A DNA stretch of 64,000 nt, taken from NCBI GenBank assembly GCA_036946625.1, contig JAQIIU010000002.1, positions 496,001-560,000 on the forward strand, read 5' to 3'. A program made the translations under genes and the position numbers. Positions within the stretch are counted from its first letter, which is position 1. Each line of letters starts with the position of its first letter. Below, piece by piece: positions 8,662 through 16,876 of the stretch. The DNA is from Methylorubrum populi (GTDB lineage: Bacteria > Pseudomonadota > Alphaproteobacteria > Rhizobiales > Beijerinckiaceae). The notes under the pieces were generated by a model. The model saw only the letters and a list, made by a program, of their open reading frames with translations, was not told the origin of the DNA and did not search any database.

Positions 8662-8980
8662 TTGCCCTGAACCCACCGTAGCTGCGGTAGTGGTATGGCT
8701 GCTTTCGGGAAATCCTGAACGGCCGCCCGCATGGCTGACATGGGTCGGGTGCGGAACGTCCGCTCGCCGATCACCCTGCGGACGTTCTGAGTCGGCCGGA
8801 CCGCGGCGTTTAGGGTAAGAGACCAAGCGATGGTTCGGTGACGTTCCTGAAACTGGTGGCTGTCAGCGACAACCAGACCATTCAGGCCTTGCCGGAGGGC
8901 TTCGACCGCGCCGAGGGCGAGCGGCTACGAACCCGTCGCGACCCGCAACGTTGTCCTGTCCTGCGTCACGGAGCAGCTGA
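8662..8980 (+). other. Non-coding stretch with possible antitoxin-like remnant
   Basis: No gene of normal length is seen. A short frame near 8839-8983 begins with a GTG and reads 'VSDNQTIQALPEGF'. This recalls the N-terminal strand pair of AbrB/VapB-type antitoxins ('...QTVRLPEGF'). It degenerates into an Arg-rich tail and stops. It could be a decayed antitoxin gene, but the match is too short to call. Confidence 0.25.
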
Positions 8981-9253
8981 ATGAGCGAGACGATCCGTTA
9001 CTACTACACCTTCCTGACCGAAGCCGGACCCTTGGCGATGTTGCCCACCGGGGCACCGGGATGGCGCCTCTTTCTGGCCAAAGACGATCTCGGGACCTAC
9101 GACACCCTTGAAAAGGCGTTCACCGCTGCCGTCACTGGCGAGACGAAGAACAGCCATGGGCTTGCCGACTGGAATGAGCTGGGTATCCCGGGCGACATCG
9201 ACGAATGGCAGAAGAAGGTCTTCATGAGGGTCGCGCACCTGCGTCCCGCCTAA
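8981..9253 (+). CDS. Small hypothetical protein, 90 aa
   Basis: The 90-residue product has a mixed, globular-looking composition ('YYYTFLTEAGPLAML', 'GWRLFLAKDDLGTYDTLEKAF', 'IDEWQKKVFMRVAHL'). It has aromatic residues and no low-complexity tract, which supports real coding. No signal peptide or membrane segment is present. The family is not recognised. It follows the non-coding stretch with the possible antitoxin remnant and precedes convergent genes on the other strand. Confidence 0.5.
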   Translation: MSETIRYYYTFLTEAGPLAMLPTGAPGWRLFLAKDDLGTYDTLEKAFTAAVTGETKNSHGLADWNELGIPGDIDEWQKKVFMRVAHLRPA

Positions 9254-9357
9254 GCCCGTAATGACCTTCCAGCCTTCTGGGGCGCCCTTCCCGGTGCCCC
9301 GCTCGGCCCTGACGCCATGGGAGAGCCGGTCGTCTTCGTACCCCTCCGCCCGCCTCG

Positions 9358-10269
9358 TCAGAGATCGCCGTATTCCCGGAACGTCAGAACGACGAGTGCA
9401 CCCCCGTCAGCCACGCCGGTCACGGCACAGGAAAGGGGATCTCGCTTGGGTGCTGGTCCCCTGAGCACGATGGTCGAGCTCTGGGACCTGCCCGTCACCG
9501 TGTAGGGTGCCGGCTCGCAGCCCGCCTTGAACGCGTAGGCCGTGCCCGTGATCGCACCATTCGCCGCGAAGGTACCGTGGAACAGGAGCGTTCCCCTGGC
9601 CGCCACCGTCCGCATCGAGGCCTTCGGGACGTCGTACCGGATCGTGCCGGCGCGCTCGTCGACGAGGACCCGGCTGCCGTTGTGGTCGTACGAGGCGCCC
9701 TCGTACCCCTCCGGCCGCGGCGCGAAGCGGCGTGATTCCGATGCCGGCGTCCCGGCTCCCGGCGTCTTCGGCCCGGCCGTTACAGCCCCCGTAGCGAGGT
9801 CGACCGCGTAGCGCTGCTTGCCGCTGAGGCAGCATCTCGCGTCGCCGGGCATCAGGGCGTTCATCACGAATGTCGCCTTGCCACCTTGAAAGGACACGAT
9901 GTCCGGGCCTTCGCCGTAGACGCCGGAGAGGGTGCGGACGAGCGCCCACCCCCGCTCGCCTCGGCGGAACTGCGCGACGACGAGGGAGGTAGCGTTGCCC
10001 ACCGCTGGCGAGTAGGTCGCGAAGGCCAGGGCTTGCCCCACGCCGGCATCGTACTTCACTTGCATGGCGAGCAAACGCCCAAGGTCGCAGACCGTGTCAG
10101 ATCCGGTCGCATCGGTGCAGACCGGCCCCCCGCCACGACTGAACCAGCGTTCTATGGCCCCCCTGGCCGGGCCGGGGATGCCGACGCCTGCCTCCGACCG
10201 GGCTGATGAGAGCGCCGCCGTGAGGATTCCCACGGCGAGGATCGCGGCGGTGGTGAACACGCGGATCAT
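9358..10269 (-). CDS. Secreted protein of unknown function
   Basis: The 303-residue product starts with a clear signal peptide: 'MIRVFTTAAILAVGILTAALSSARSEA'. The mature part has two cysteine clusters, 'GPVCTDATGSDTVCDLG' and 'GDARCCLSGKQRY', suggesting disulfides in the periplasm. The rest is beta-rich ('GTIRYD', 'GTLLFHGTF', 'ITGTAYAFKAGCEPAPY'). Its start lies 14 bases after the stop of the lipoprotein gene, so both are probably one transcript. Cysteines and export suggest an envelope or secreted factor. I do not recognise the family. Confidence 0.65.
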   Translation of the reverse strand: MIRVFTTAAILAVGILTAALSSARSEAGVGIPGPARGAIERWFSRGGGPVCTDATGSDTVCDLGRLLAMQVKYDAGVGQALAFATYSPAVGNATSLVVAQFRRGERGWALVRTLSGVYGEGPDIVSFQGGKATFVMNALMPGDARCCLSGKQRYAVDLATGAVTAGPKTPGAGTPASESRRFAPRPEGYEGASYDHNGSRVLVDERAGTIRYDVPKASMRTVAARGTLLFHGTFAANGAITGTAYAFKAGCEPAPYTVTGRSQSSTIVLRGPAPKRDPLSCAVTGVADGGALVVLTFREYGDL

Positions 10270-10283
10270 GTAGCCCCGGCCGC

Positions 10284-10631
10284 TCAGTTGGTGGACATGA
10301 CCAGGGTGCCGTCGGCGCCCCGGAAAAAGCGCGCGCGGTCCCGGGTCTCACCCCGGCCGCTCAGGGTGGCCGTGAACTCGCACACATGCCCAAGGCCGAT
10401 TTCGACGGGCTGACAGCCCAGCTTGCGGAAGGCGGTGACGGTCGGCATCGCCGGTAGATTTCCGCGCCCCGTACCGACGACGAACGCCATCGCCGCGGCC
10501 TGCTGCTGGTACAGGGTCGACGTGAACTTGGTGACCGCCTGGAGCATTTCGGACTCGGACGGCTCGCCGGAACAGGCGGCCAGGGACAGGCCGAGGGCGG
10601 CCGTGGGTAGGGTCAGCAATCTGGGGAGCAC
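10284..10631 (-). CDS. Small lipoprotein
   Basis: The GTG at 10631 is chosen because it has AGGA about 8 bases upstream and leaves a short signal peptide ending in a lipobox, 'LSLAAC' (Cys20). Longer versions add an Arg-rich shadow sequence that would spoil the signal. The mature part, about 95 residues, contains 'ESEMLQAVTKFTSTLYQQQ', 'FRKLGCQPVEIGLGHVCEFTATLSG' with two cysteines, and 'GRGETRDRARFFRGADGTLVM'. It is probably anchored to the inner leaflet of the outer membrane. It is co-transcribed with the secreted protein gene downstream. Function unknown. Confidence 0.6.
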   Translation of the reverse strand: MLPRLLTLPTAALGLSLAACSGEPSESEMLQAVTKFTSTLYQQQAAAMAFVVGTGRGNLPAMPTVTAFRKLGCQPVEIGLGHVCEFTATLSGRGETRDRARFFRGADGTLVMSTN

Positions 10632-10766
10632 GGAAGGTGGTTCCTGGTTGCGAGGGGCAAAGGGCGGAAGGCGCGAGCGCGTACGCCAGCGTGGCCGGGT
10701 GGCGAGCGCGTCCGAGTTGAGCGACACCCGGCGCCGCCGCGCCGGGATGCCCCGTCGAGGGGGGGC

Positions 10767-12077
10767 TCAGCGGAGGAGCTGGAGGACGCCCTGCTGGGCG
10801 GTGTTGGCCAGCGACAGGGCCGAGATGCCCAGCGACTGGCGGGTCGACAGCGCCTGCGAGTTCGCCGCCTCCTCGTTCATGTCCGCGTTGGTGAGGTTCG
10901 CCGCGCCGGTGTCGAGCACGTTGATGATGTTTTTGGTGAAGTCCTGGCGGGTCTGCACGACGGACAGGTTCGAGCCCAGGTTCGAGGACAGCGACTGCAG
11001 GCTCGACAGGGCGTTGGTCAGCGCGTTCGAGGCGTTGGTCAGGTCGGAATTGTTCTGGACGCCGAAGTTGCCACCGGTCTGAGCCGTCGCGCTGTCCACG
11101 AGATGCCCGATGCCGAGGCTGGACGAGGTCAGGGCGTTGCTCTGGACGTTCAGGTTGCTCTGCGCCGTGCCGGTCTTCTCGTTGAAGGCGATCGAGAGCT
11201 TGTCGCCGTTCAGGAGGTTGATGCCGTTGTAGCCGGCATCCTGCGCGGCCTGGTCGATCTGGGTCCGCAGGTTCTCGAACTGCGAGACCAGAGCCGAACG
11301 CTGCGCCGAGGTGCCGCCGCCGGTCACGCCGCTCGTGCCGCCCGTGGGCGAACCGAGCAGGGCCTGCGTGCCCGCCGAGGAGGCGGCGAACGCCGGCGGC
11401 GTGCCGCTGGTGGCGCCCAGGTTCACGGAGAGCGCGTCCGAGCCCGTGCCGACGACGGACAGCAGCCCGTTCGAGTCCACCGAGGCGGTCGCGATGCCGC
11501 TCTTGTTGATCGCGTTGACGACGTCGTTGACGGTGTCCGTCGCCTGGATCGTGTAGGTGTAGGTGTTGTTGCCGGCCGAGAGCTGCACCTGGTTGGCGGT
11601 GGCGGCGGCCACGCCGAGATTGCCGGTGTGCGTGGCGTCGGCGGCGACGACGGCGCTGCCGAGCACGGTCTTGGCCAGGGCGGTGTCGTGCTGGGACTTC
11701 CCGGTGGCGGTCGCCTCACCGCTGCTCGCCAGTGCCTGCGTCCCGACGATCTTCGGAAGGTTCTGCGCGGCATTCGACTGGGCCTGAGAGACCACCGACT
11801 GGAGCTGCTTCACCAGGTTGGTGATCGTGTCCACGCCCTTCGAGGCGGCCTGGATGGTCTGGATGCCGTTCGAGATGCCGTCGAGCAGGCTGGAAAGGGC
11901 CCCCGAGCGCGTCGAGAGACTCTGCGCCGTGAAGTAGTTCACCGGGCTGTCGAGGGCCGAGTTGACCTTCTTGCCGGTGGCGAGGCGGTTCTGGTTGGTC
12001 GCGGCGAGGGCCGCGGTGTCCTGCAGCGATAGCAGGTTCTGCCGCGTCGCAGCGGACAGGGTGATGGACGAGGACAT
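10767..12077 (-). CDS. fliC: Flagellin
   Basis: The 436-residue product has a conserved flagellin N-terminal D0/D1 region ('ITLSAATRQNLLSLQDTAALAATNQNRLATGKKVNSALDSP'). The matching C-terminal region includes 'NLSVVQTRQDFTKNIINVLDTGAANLTNADMNEEAANSQALSTRQSLGISALSLANTAQQGVLQLL'. The variable middle contains a beta segment. The ATG at 12077 has CGGAG 7 bases upstream; a longer upstream frame is unlikely. It is exported through the flagellar type III apparatus and polymerises into the filament. No other flagellar genes are nearby, so it is an isolated or extra flagellin. An AraC-family regulator diverges from it. Confidence 0.93.
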   Translation of the reverse strand: MSSSITLSAATRQNLLSLQDTAALAATNQNRLATGKKVNSALDSPVNYFTAQSLSTRSGALSSLLDGISNGIQTIQAASKGVDTITNLVKQLQSVVSQAQSNAAQNLPKIVGTQALASSGEATATGKSQHDTALAKTVLGSAVVAADATHTGNLGVAAATANQVQLSAGNNTYTYTIQATDTVNDVVNAINKSGIATASVDSNGLLSVVGTGSDALSVNLGATSGTPPAFAASSAGTQALLGSPTGGTSGVTGGGTSAQRSALVSQFENLRTQIDQAAQDAGYNGINLLNGDKLSIAFNEKTGTAQSNLNVQSNALTSSSLGIGHLVDSATAQTGGNFGVQNNSDLTNASNALTNALSSLQSLSSNLGSNLSVVQTRQDFTKNIINVLDTGAANLTNADMNEEAANSQALSTRQSLGISALSLANTAQQGVLQLLR

Positions 12078-12192
12078 CCGGAGGCTCCGTTCTGTGCCAT
12101 GTTCCGCCGATCTGGCGACAAGCACATCCTCGGAGCTCGTGCTTTCCGGAGCGGTAAGTATTTGATCTCGCCCAAGAGAGACCGGGCACTTA

Positions 12193-12222
12193 TCGTCCGG
12201 ATCTTGGTACTTTTCGTCCGGA
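12193..12222. promoter_or_regulatory. Direct repeat TCGTCCGGA spaced 21 bp in the flagellin/AraC divergent promoter region
   Basis: The 400-base gap between the flagellin start (12077) and the regulator start (12478) contains two copies of TCGTCCGGA at 12193-12201 and 12214-12222. Extended, they match at 11 of 13 positions. Centre-to-centre spacing is exactly 21 bp, two helical turns on one DNA face, as in AraC-type tandem half-sites. An AT-rich segment lies just on the flagellin side (12150-12195). A role as operator is inference. Confidence 0.4.
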
Positions 12223-12477
12223 GCTACAGATATGCGCCTGTTTCACAGAAAAATAGGCCGGTCGACCAACACTAGGTTGGCCGCAAGCTTGGCCGTTGCT
12301 ACACGGGTTGCCTACCGGCCGATCACGCGGCCGCCGTGATGCATGTGACCGCATGAGTGCCGACCATCGACCGGACATCATCACCCCGGCGCTCGCGAGG
12401 CGACGTTCTGGCCCCTCGCTGCCCCAGGCACGCGTCGTAGTGGCTCCGGAAGCAATCTGCCGGCGTCGGACCGCGAG

Positions 12478-13476
12478 ATGATCACCGACCAAACCTTCGC
12501 CCACCTGTCCGACTTCAGAGCCAAGCGGGAGGCATGGATCGAGGCCGCCCATCCGCTGTACCGGGCCGACATCGATGCCGACTGGGGCTTCGACGACGCC
12601 GCCTTCATCCGGAACTACAACCTGGGCACGTGCATCCTTGGCGCATGCCATGCGCCGCAGATGAGTTCCGAGCGTACCCTGGAGCAGATCTCCAGGCAGG
12701 CCATCGACCACCTGTCGTTCCGCGTCTTCCTGGCCGGCGCCTCAGACCTGCACGTCGACGGCCGGGCGCTCGACATCCGCGCCGGTCACCTGCAGGTGCT
12801 GGACATGGCCCAGCCGATGCGGTCGCACTCGCGCGGCTCGAAGCCGGTGATCCACCTGATCGTGCCCCGGCGCGCCTTCGAGCGCCGCCTCGGCGACCTG
12901 GCGTCGTTCCATGGGGCCATGCTGGATCCCGCCGGCAGCCCGGTGACGCGGCTGATGCTGGACCACATGCGCAGCCTCGCGTCCTGCATCGATGCCGCCG
13001 ATGAGGGCCAGCGAACCGCGCTCACGGCGGCCTCCATTTCAATGGTGAACGCGGTCCTCACACCCGCCGGCGGCGACAGCCCGTACACGCCGGCATCCGT
13101 CCAGGGCATCGCGATCCGACGCTTCATCGAGGACAACCTTTCGAACTTCGACCTCGGCGTGGACATGCTGCGTGTCCGCTTCGGCCTGTCGCGCACGACC
13201 CTGTACGAGCAGTTCGAGGCGGATGGTGGGGTGGCGAGCTACATCCGCGACCGGCGCCTCGCCCGGGCCATGCGCATCCTCGCCGGTTTGGAGGGCGAGG
13301 GACGCCGACGGATCTCCACGGTTGGCTATGCGGTCGGGTTTGGCACGGAGAAGCAGTTCAGCCGGGCGTTCAAGCGCAAGTACGGCGTGAACCCGAGCGA
13401 AGTCGATGCCGGCTACCGACCACAGGCACGTCTCGAATACGGTGCGACACTGATGTCCTGGATCAACTCACTCTGA
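12478..13476 (+). CDS. AraC-family transcriptional regulator
   Basis: The 332-residue product ends with a double helix-turn-helix typical of AraC/XylS proteins: 'FDLGVDMLRVRFGLSRTTLYEQFEADGGVASYIRDRRLARAMRIL' (about residues 222-270) and 'RISTVGYAVGFGTEKQFSRAFKRKYGVNPSEV'. The N-terminal 170 residues look like the AraC-binding-like-domain type that senses a ligand or the cell state. It diverges from the flagellin gene and could bind the 21-bp spaced repeats between them. The PilZ gene starts 12 bases after its stop and may be co-transcribed. Confidence 0.88.
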   Translation: MITDQTFAHLSDFRAKREAWIEAAHPLYRADIDADWGFDDAAFIRNYNLGTCILGACHAPQMSSERTLEQISRQAIDHLSFRVFLAGASDLHVDGRALDIRAGHLQVLDMAQPMRSHSRGSKPVIHLIVPRRAFERRLGDLASFHGAMLDPAGSPVTRLMLDHMRSLASCIDAADEGQRTALTAASISMVNAVLTPAGGDSPYTPASVQGIAIRRFIEDNLSNFDLGVDMLRVRFGLSRTTLYEQFEADGGVASYIRDRRLARAMRILAGLEGEGRRRISTVGYAVGFGTEKQFSRAFKRKYGVNPSEVDAGYRPQARLEYGATLMSWINSL

Positions 13477-13488
13477 CGGAGGGCCTTG

Positions 13489-14100
13489 ATGTCGGAGATG
13501 CGCCCTGCCGTCCGGAACACCGCAATCGACCACGCCCGGACCGCGAGCGAAGCTCGCCTGGAAATCGCCGGGCGGATCCTTCTCGCGACCGGGGAGGAGC
13601 TGCCCTGTCTCGTCCGCTGCATCGCCGGGGATTCCTTCGAGATCACGGGCGTGGGACATGTCGCGGTCCAGGGCACCCGCGTGGTTTGCCGGACGACGGC
13701 GCTTGGCACGGTGGCAGGCAGCGTCCGCGATGCGTTGGACGACGGGTTCCGAATGGAGGTCATCGGTGGCCCGCACCTTCGCGCGCGCCTCGCCTCGCGC
13801 CTCGCCTGGCACCTCAAGGCGTCCTGTGGCGATACCGACCTTCGCAGCGACGCTCGCATCATCCCGAACGCGCGTGCCGTACGGGTTCGCACCCAAGACG
13901 GCGTGGAGGCGGACGCGGAGCTGATCGACGTCTCGTCGACGGGCGCCGCGCTCCGCATGTCGCGACCGCCGCCGGCAGGCAGCCGGATCACGGTGGGTAG
14001 GCGGAGGGCGGATGTGGTGCGCCACCTCGATGGAGGCATCGCCGTCCGCCTCGTGTTGCCCCTTCGCCCGGACGACGTCACCACGGACCTCGTGCTGTAA
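13489..14100 (+). CDS. PilZ-domain protein
   Basis: The ATG at 13489 has GGAGGG about 7 bases upstream; a TTG three bases earlier is less likely. The 203-residue product has a C-terminal PilZ-like barrel with 'VRVRTQDGVEADAELIDVSSTGAALRM', including the D/N-x-S-x-x-G element of c-di-GMP binding. The N-terminal half is a YcgR-N or degenerate second PilZ domain. It is a paralogue of the gene at 30610-31185, sharing the same layout and C-terminal motif. It lies just after the AraC-type regulator, and with flagellin nearby it may link c-di-GMP to motility or surface behaviour. That link is inferred. Confidence 0.7.
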   Translation: MSEMRPAVRNTAIDHARTASEARLEIAGRILLATGEELPCLVRCIAGDSFEITGVGHVAVQGTRVVCRTTALGTVAGSVRDALDDGFRMEVIGGPHLRARLASRLAWHLKASCGDTDLRSDARIIPNARAVRVRTQDGVEADAELIDVSSTGAALRMSRPPPAGSRITVGRRRADVVRHLDGGIAVRLVLPLRPDDVTTDLVL

Positions 14101-14162
14101 CTGGGGCCGCCTGTCGGGGTTGCCGCGACAGGTCCGCTCGGGAGCCGCGACGCCCCGCGGTC

Positions 14163-14765
14163 CTAGGCGCCGCGCCTGGACATCGTCCAGGCCAGGAGGC
14201 GGCCGACCTCCCACAGCAGCGGGTCGGTCAGCGCGCGGAGGCGCGACGAAGAAAGCGTGCGCGCGATCTCGCTGGCCGCGATGACGTGGTCGGCGAGCAT
14301 GGTCACCTCCCGCGACAGCGCCGCGTCGGGCACCCGCGACGCGGCCACCTCGACCGCGGCCTCGGCCGCGTTGCAGGGCCGGGTGCGGGTCGCGTCGATG
14401 ACGATGCCCTGGCCACGCATCGGCCTTCCGTGCCCATCAAGGGAGAAGCTGCCGTAGTCACGGACGAAGCGCACGCCATCGCCGGTCCGCACCCGATACT
14501 CCAGCGCGAAGGGCATCCCGCGCCGGCTGGCGCCCTCGACCTCGGCGCAGAACCCGCCCCGGTCCGCGGGATGGATGGCCTCGACGTACGCGGCCAGGGG
14601 ATCCCCGCTGCAGGCGTCGGCTCGCACGATGCCGAACAGGGAGGCGACGTCCTTGTCCGCGACGATGCGGTCGCTGGCGACGTCATGGGTCCAGGCGCCG
14701 ACGACGCCGGCGGCCGCCAGGCAGTCGGGAAGGTGGAGCCTCGCCCGTTCGGTCGTCATCCCCAT
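14163..14765 (-). CDS. PAS-domain protein
   Basis: The start at 14765 has GGAG 7 bases upstream and gives a product of 200 residues. The N-terminal 125 residues form a PAS fold of the PAS_3 kind: 'VVGAWTHDVASDRIVADKDVASLFGI', 'AIHPADRGGFCAEVEGA', 'FALEYRVRTGDGVRFVRDYGSFSLDGHGRPMRGQGIVIDAT'. The C-terminal part is helical, without a recognisable kinase or GGDEF domain. It is probably a stand-alone sensor or the sensor half of a broken two-component protein. It converges with the PilZ gene. Confidence 0.7.
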   Translation of the reverse strand: MGMTTERARLHLPDCLAAAGVVGAWTHDVASDRIVADKDVASLFGIVRADACSGDPLAAYVEAIHPADRGGFCAEVEGASRRGMPFALEYRVRTGDGVRFVRDYGSFSLDGHGRPMRGQGIVIDATRTRPCNAAEAAVEVAASRVPDAALSREVTMLADHVIAASEIARTLSSSRLRALTDPLLWEVGRLLAWTMSRRGA

Positions 14766-14874
14766 AGGCGCTCCGCTCGCTGTCCGTTCCAGGAGGATCG
14801 ATGCAGGAAGCCCGAGAGTGGTCGAAGTCGACCAGCCACGCAACCTAAGGGCGAGCGACCGGCAGCCGCATGCA

Positions 14875-15123
14875 CTACGTATCCTGCAGGCGACGAGCGA
14901 GGGTGAGCACCGTCGCCCGGCCTTCCGTGTCCAGCTTCGAGTACAGCCGGATCAACTCGGGTATGTCCTCGCCGGGTGGCGGGGCATCTCCGCCTCGGCC
15001 GGTCCGGTCTGCGGAGCGGAAGAAGGCCGCGACCGGGACGTCGAGACGGCGCGCGATCCTGGCGAGTTGGCCGGACGTGCCGGCGGGCAGTCTCCAGGGT
15101 TCCTCCTCAACCGATGCACGCAC
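14875..15123 (-). CDS. XRE-like fragment, small protein
   Basis: The 82-residue product from a GTG start contains 'GQLARIARRLDVPVAAFFRSADR', typical of the last helix and exit of XRE helix-turn-helix domains. It ends with 'IPELIRLYSKLDTEGRATVLTLARRL', also typical of XRE regulators in this group. The first two helices of the DNA-binding domain are missing, so this may be a 5'-truncated regulator gene. It could be a pseudogene or a small dominant-negative protein. Confidence 0.4.
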   Translation of the reverse strand: MRASVEEEPWRLPAGTSGQLARIARRLDVPVAAFFRSADRTGRGGDAPPPGEDIPELIRLYSKLDTEGRATVLTLARRLQDT

Positions 15124-15311
15124 GGTGCAATCTCCATGTCAGCGCGGCCATGACACGACGGCCTTGGCGCCAGCATCGACAGGACATCGGCCGAAATGGG
15201 ACGGCGCGACAATCGGGCATTGCGGCCTGAGCCGAAGCCCGTGGATTGGCGCGAATCGTCAGGCTGATTCAGAATCCCCCGGCCAAGCCTTGGCGTGGGG
15301 ACACGGGACGG

Positions 15312-15737
15312 ATGTCGACGGCATTGATTTCGGATCGTACCCTCGGGCAGGTGCTTGCCCTCGCGTCGTCCGACCAGGACAGGACCCTCGCGCATCTCCT
15401 GGAATGGTGGAACCTGTCGCGCGAGAGCCGAGGCGCGTCGGCCGACCACTTGGCCATCTACATCGCGAAGGCCGGCGGATCCTGGCGGAACGCCCTGCGG
15501 GACGATCCCACGTCGTACCGTATCGCGTGGCTGGAGGCTGGGCGGTCCTGCGTGCGCTGGCAAGACGTGATCTTCGAGTTCAGGACGCTGCTCACGGTGG
15601 ATGGCCGCTCGCGTTCCTACCCTGCGGCAGCTCCCGACGAGCACTACCTGCTGATCGAACCCTGCGATGCGTACGAGTGGTCCTGCAGCGCCCTCCGCGA
15701 GGCCGTGCGGCACCTCGGCCTTCCCATGGCCGGTTAA
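15312..15737 (+). CDS. Hypothetical protein, about 141 aa
   Basis: The frame is open from 15246, but the ATG at 15312 fits the start of the folded-looking sequence. It has helical segments ('TLGQVLALASSDQDRTLAHLLEWWNLSRES', 'SADHLAIYIAKAGGSWRNAL') and a later beta-rich part ('VIFEFRTLLTVDGRSR', 'DEHYLLIEPCDAYEWSCSALREAVRHLG'). Composition favours real coding. The family is not recognised. It converges with the next gene. Confidence 0.45.
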   Translation: MSTALISDRTLGQVLALASSDQDRTLAHLLEWWNLSRESRGASADHLAIYIAKAGGSWRNALRDDPTSYRIAWLEAGRSCVRWQDVIFEFRTLLTVDGRSRSYPAAAPDEHYLLIEPCDAYEWSCSALREAVRHLGLPMAG

Positions 15738-15750
15738 GCGGCCTGGGCGG

Positions 15751-16656
15751 TCAGGCAGGGCCGGTGAGGAAGCAGGCCAGGCGACCGTCATCGACATGGA
15801 ACAGCGTCGCGTCGCCGGGATCCTGCGTGCCGAGGAAGAACAGGAGGATCTTCTCGCCGGCACCCTCGTCCCTCATCGCCATCTGGCGCTCCTTCGCGCG
15901 CCTGAGTTCGGCGAGGAAAGCCACGCGACGTCGGTCGGTCCACCCGTGCATGTCGAAGTGAACCCTGAACCGCCCGGCGACCGCTCTCCTGCCGTTCTCG
16001 ACGTGTCGATAGGCGCTCGGCCCCAGGAGGACGTCGATCTCCATCATCGCGTCGTCGACGTCGTACCTCTGGAACGAGATGGCATCGTAGTAGACCTTTC
16101 GCTCGTACGCCTGACCGGCGTTGGCCTCCAGGAGTTCGAACAGCCCGCGGTAGGTTCCCGGGACGCATCCTGGCAAGGTTAGCGGAGGGTCCTCATCGTC
16201 GAGCAGCTCAAGGAAGCATTGCGCGATCCTGTGCAACGTTCTCGCCACGTTGTCCTGGCGTTCCGGACCGGCCTCGCCGCCAAGACCACCGACCGCGTGT
16301 CCCTGTGCGGCACCGGGATCCTCGGGCCCTACCCCCAGTCCAGCCTGGGGGTTCTCGTTGGCCAGCATGAGCCGCGTGGGCGTAAGGCCCGGCTGGTTTC
16401 GGCGGGCCTGCCCGTGCCGGCGCGCGGCGGGAGCGGCGACCGGCGTGCCGTCACCGTCGCAGTCGCCGTCGTGCAGTCCGCGGACCCGGAAATGCGGGGC
16501 CACCCAGTACGCCTCTCCCGGTGCCACGGCGACCGGCCGCATCTCCGCGGTGCAGCCGACGCAGGTGAAGGCATCCTCGCGGATGTCCTCCCGGATGTCG
16601 CGCTCGGCCGCGGAGCAGATTTCCCCCGTTCGAACGTTCCTGGCGATGTCCGTCAT
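15751..16656 (-). CDS. Hypothetical protein with CoiA-like zinc-binding N terminus
   Basis: The ATG at 16656 is preferred because it has GGAG 7 bases upstream; a GTG at 16692 is the alternative. Near the N terminus, 'DAFTCVGCTAEMRPVA' and 'APHFRVRG' match the CxxC zinc element and HF motif that open CoiA-like competence/nuclease proteins. A low-complexity linker follows. The C-terminal half is well folded ('YERKVYYDAISFQRYDVDDAMMEIDVLLGPS', 'RFRVHFDMHGWTDRRRVAFLAELRRAKERQM', 'KILLFFLGTQDPGDATLFHVDDG'). It could be a nuclease-like protein for incoming DNA or a phage factor. It lies upstream of the mobilization region. Confidence 0.5.
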   Translation of the reverse strand: MTDIARNVRTGEICSAAERDIREDIREDAFTCVGCTAEMRPVAVAPGEAYWVAPHFRVRGLHDGDCDGDGTPVAAPAARRHGQARRNQPGLTPTRLMLANENPQAGLGVGPEDPGAAQGHAVGGLGGEAGPERQDNVARTLHRIAQCFLELLDDEDPPLTLPGCVPGTYRGLFELLEANAGQAYERKVYYDAISFQRYDVDDAMMEIDVLLGPSAYRHVENGRRAVAGRFRVHFDMHGWTDRRRVAFLAELRRAKERQMAMRDEGAGEKILLFFLGTQDPGDATLFHVDDGRLACFLTGPA

Positions 16657-16876
16657 CAATCGCTCCGAGATATCGTCACGGCCTCCGATCACGAACCGAG
16701 GGCTGAGGCAAGCTGCGTCTGGCGAGCGGGTCTCCCGGTGGCAAGAAAGCAGGCGGAGCCCTCATGGACGATGTCCGCGGGGGACACGGCGGTCCGCGAG
16801 CGACGGCTGTCGAAGGGCCCGTACCAACCGGGCCGTTGCGACGGGACAGAGTTGGCGTCCTCACAAGGCAAGCGCG

